Source of the DNA: Sphingomonas kyeonggiensis
Lineage (GTDB): Bacteria; Pseudomonadota; Alphaproteobacteria; Sphingomonadales; Sphingomonadaceae
DNA: 64,000 nt
Assembly: GCF_030812785.1 (NCBI RefSeq)
Contig: NZ_JAUSTJ010000002.1
Location: forward strand, 1,054,001 to 1,118,000
Reading direction: 5' to 3'
Shown here: in pieces, positions 63,803 to 64,000 of the stretch
Numbering within the stretch: the first letter of the stretch is position 1
Layout of the letters: each line of letters opens with the position of its first letter
Notes under the pieces: generated by a model
Seen by the model: the letters and a program-made list of their open reading frames with translations, nothing else
What the model was told of the DNA's origin: nothing
The model's database searches: none
Position numbers and translations under genes: made by a program

Positions 63803-64000
63803 TGCTGATCGCCTCGCTCCTGCTCCTGGCCGCCGCACCCGGTGGCCAGGATGCATCGCCGCCGCTGCGCGAAGCTCCCACGCTCGCCCCGGCCCAAGTC
63901 ACCGCGCGCTGGCCCGCCGAGGAAGCCAAGCAGGGCGTCGTCGCCGATGCCCGGCATTTCTATGCGATCAGCAACAATCTGATCGGCAAGTACGACAAGA
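63802..64000 (+). CDS. Secreted protein, 3'-truncated by window end
   Basis: The frame starts at the ATG overlapping the receptor stop and runs off the window after 66 residues. It begins MLIASLLLLAAAPGGQDASP, a signal peptide, and later reads VTARWPAEEAKQGVVADARH and FYAISNNLIGKYDK, which looks like the first blade of a propeller-type secreted enzyme. The coupled position behind a TonB receptor suggests it processes the same substrate, such as a polymer or phosphate ester. Identity cannot be settled from this fragment. Confidence 0.6.
   Translation, partial: MLIASLLLLAAAPGGQDASPPLREAPTLAPAQVTARWPAEEAKQGVVADARHFYAISNNLIGKYDK

Noticed and set aside
61124..63856. Long minus-strand open frame antisense to the TonB receptor
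   Set aside because: No domain pattern; the receptor reading has a signal peptide, plug and terminal aromatic residue.

Overview
The window is high-GC DNA from an alphaproteobacterium, most likely a sphingomonad (Sphingomonas or a close relative). The evidence is a CckA-type hybrid kinase, a recA preceded by alphaproteobacterial SOS boxes (GTTC-N7-GTTC), a TonB-dependent receptor of sphingomonad style, and several small conserved proteins typical of that order. Taxonomy is an inference from gene content. No rRNA gene is present.

Region 1 (1-547) is chromosomal flank: the 3' end of an unrecognised gene and its hairpin terminator.

Region 2 (548-28109) is an integrated mobile element of about 27.5 kb. 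It lies between 14-bp direct repeats, one of which is the 3' end of a complete tRNA-Glu gene. A P4-type tyrosine integrase sits just inside the left end. The element has three modules. Module (a), 2.5-10.1 kb, holds small conserved genes and stress-type genes: cold-shock protein, DUF6481, an orphan GroEL, a transglutaminase-like protein and a CaCA-family antiporter. Two of these genes share a duplicated 5' leader. Module (b), 10.3-19.5 kb, is the mobile backbone: AlpA-type regulator, orphan ParB, sigma region-4 protein, nucleotidyltransferase-HEPN protein, MucR regulator, TraD, TraC, a Ti/Q-type oriT and a TraA relaxase-helicase. No coupling protein or type IV secretion genes are seen, so it looks mobilizable rather than self-transmissible. 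Module (c), 19.9-27.6 kb, is a defence cargo: a Thoeris locus with one SIR2-SLOG effector between two different TIR proteins, then a giant YobI-like membrane P-loop NTPase and a DUF3883-type nuclease. A decayed short-chain dehydrogenase remnant lies at the right edge.

Region 3 (28096-64000) is ordinary chromosome. In order it carries tRNA-Glu, recJ, smpB, a DUF2062 protein, an M13 peptidase, a cckA-like kinase with a downstream response regulator, a beta-propeller sugar-dehydrogenase lipoprotein, a MOSC protein, an unknown gene divergent from recA, recA, a coupled RNB/DUF1801/GST operon, trhO with a dicarboxylate symporter, an M24 peptidase, a ParD-like/map operon, alaS, two small secreted paralogues, a CPA2 antiporter, a large unknown protein behind an AT-rich leader, a MarR/ClC pair, and a TonB receptor coupled to a truncated secreted protein. 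Several intergenic regions contain paired REP-like palindromes.

The most notable signals are the Thoeris locus with two sensors on a mobilizable element, its two large uncharacterised neighbours, the duplicated structured leader before the cold-shock and transglutaminase genes, and divergent SOS boxes between recA and an unknown gene. All family names come from reading motifs by eye; no database search was run.
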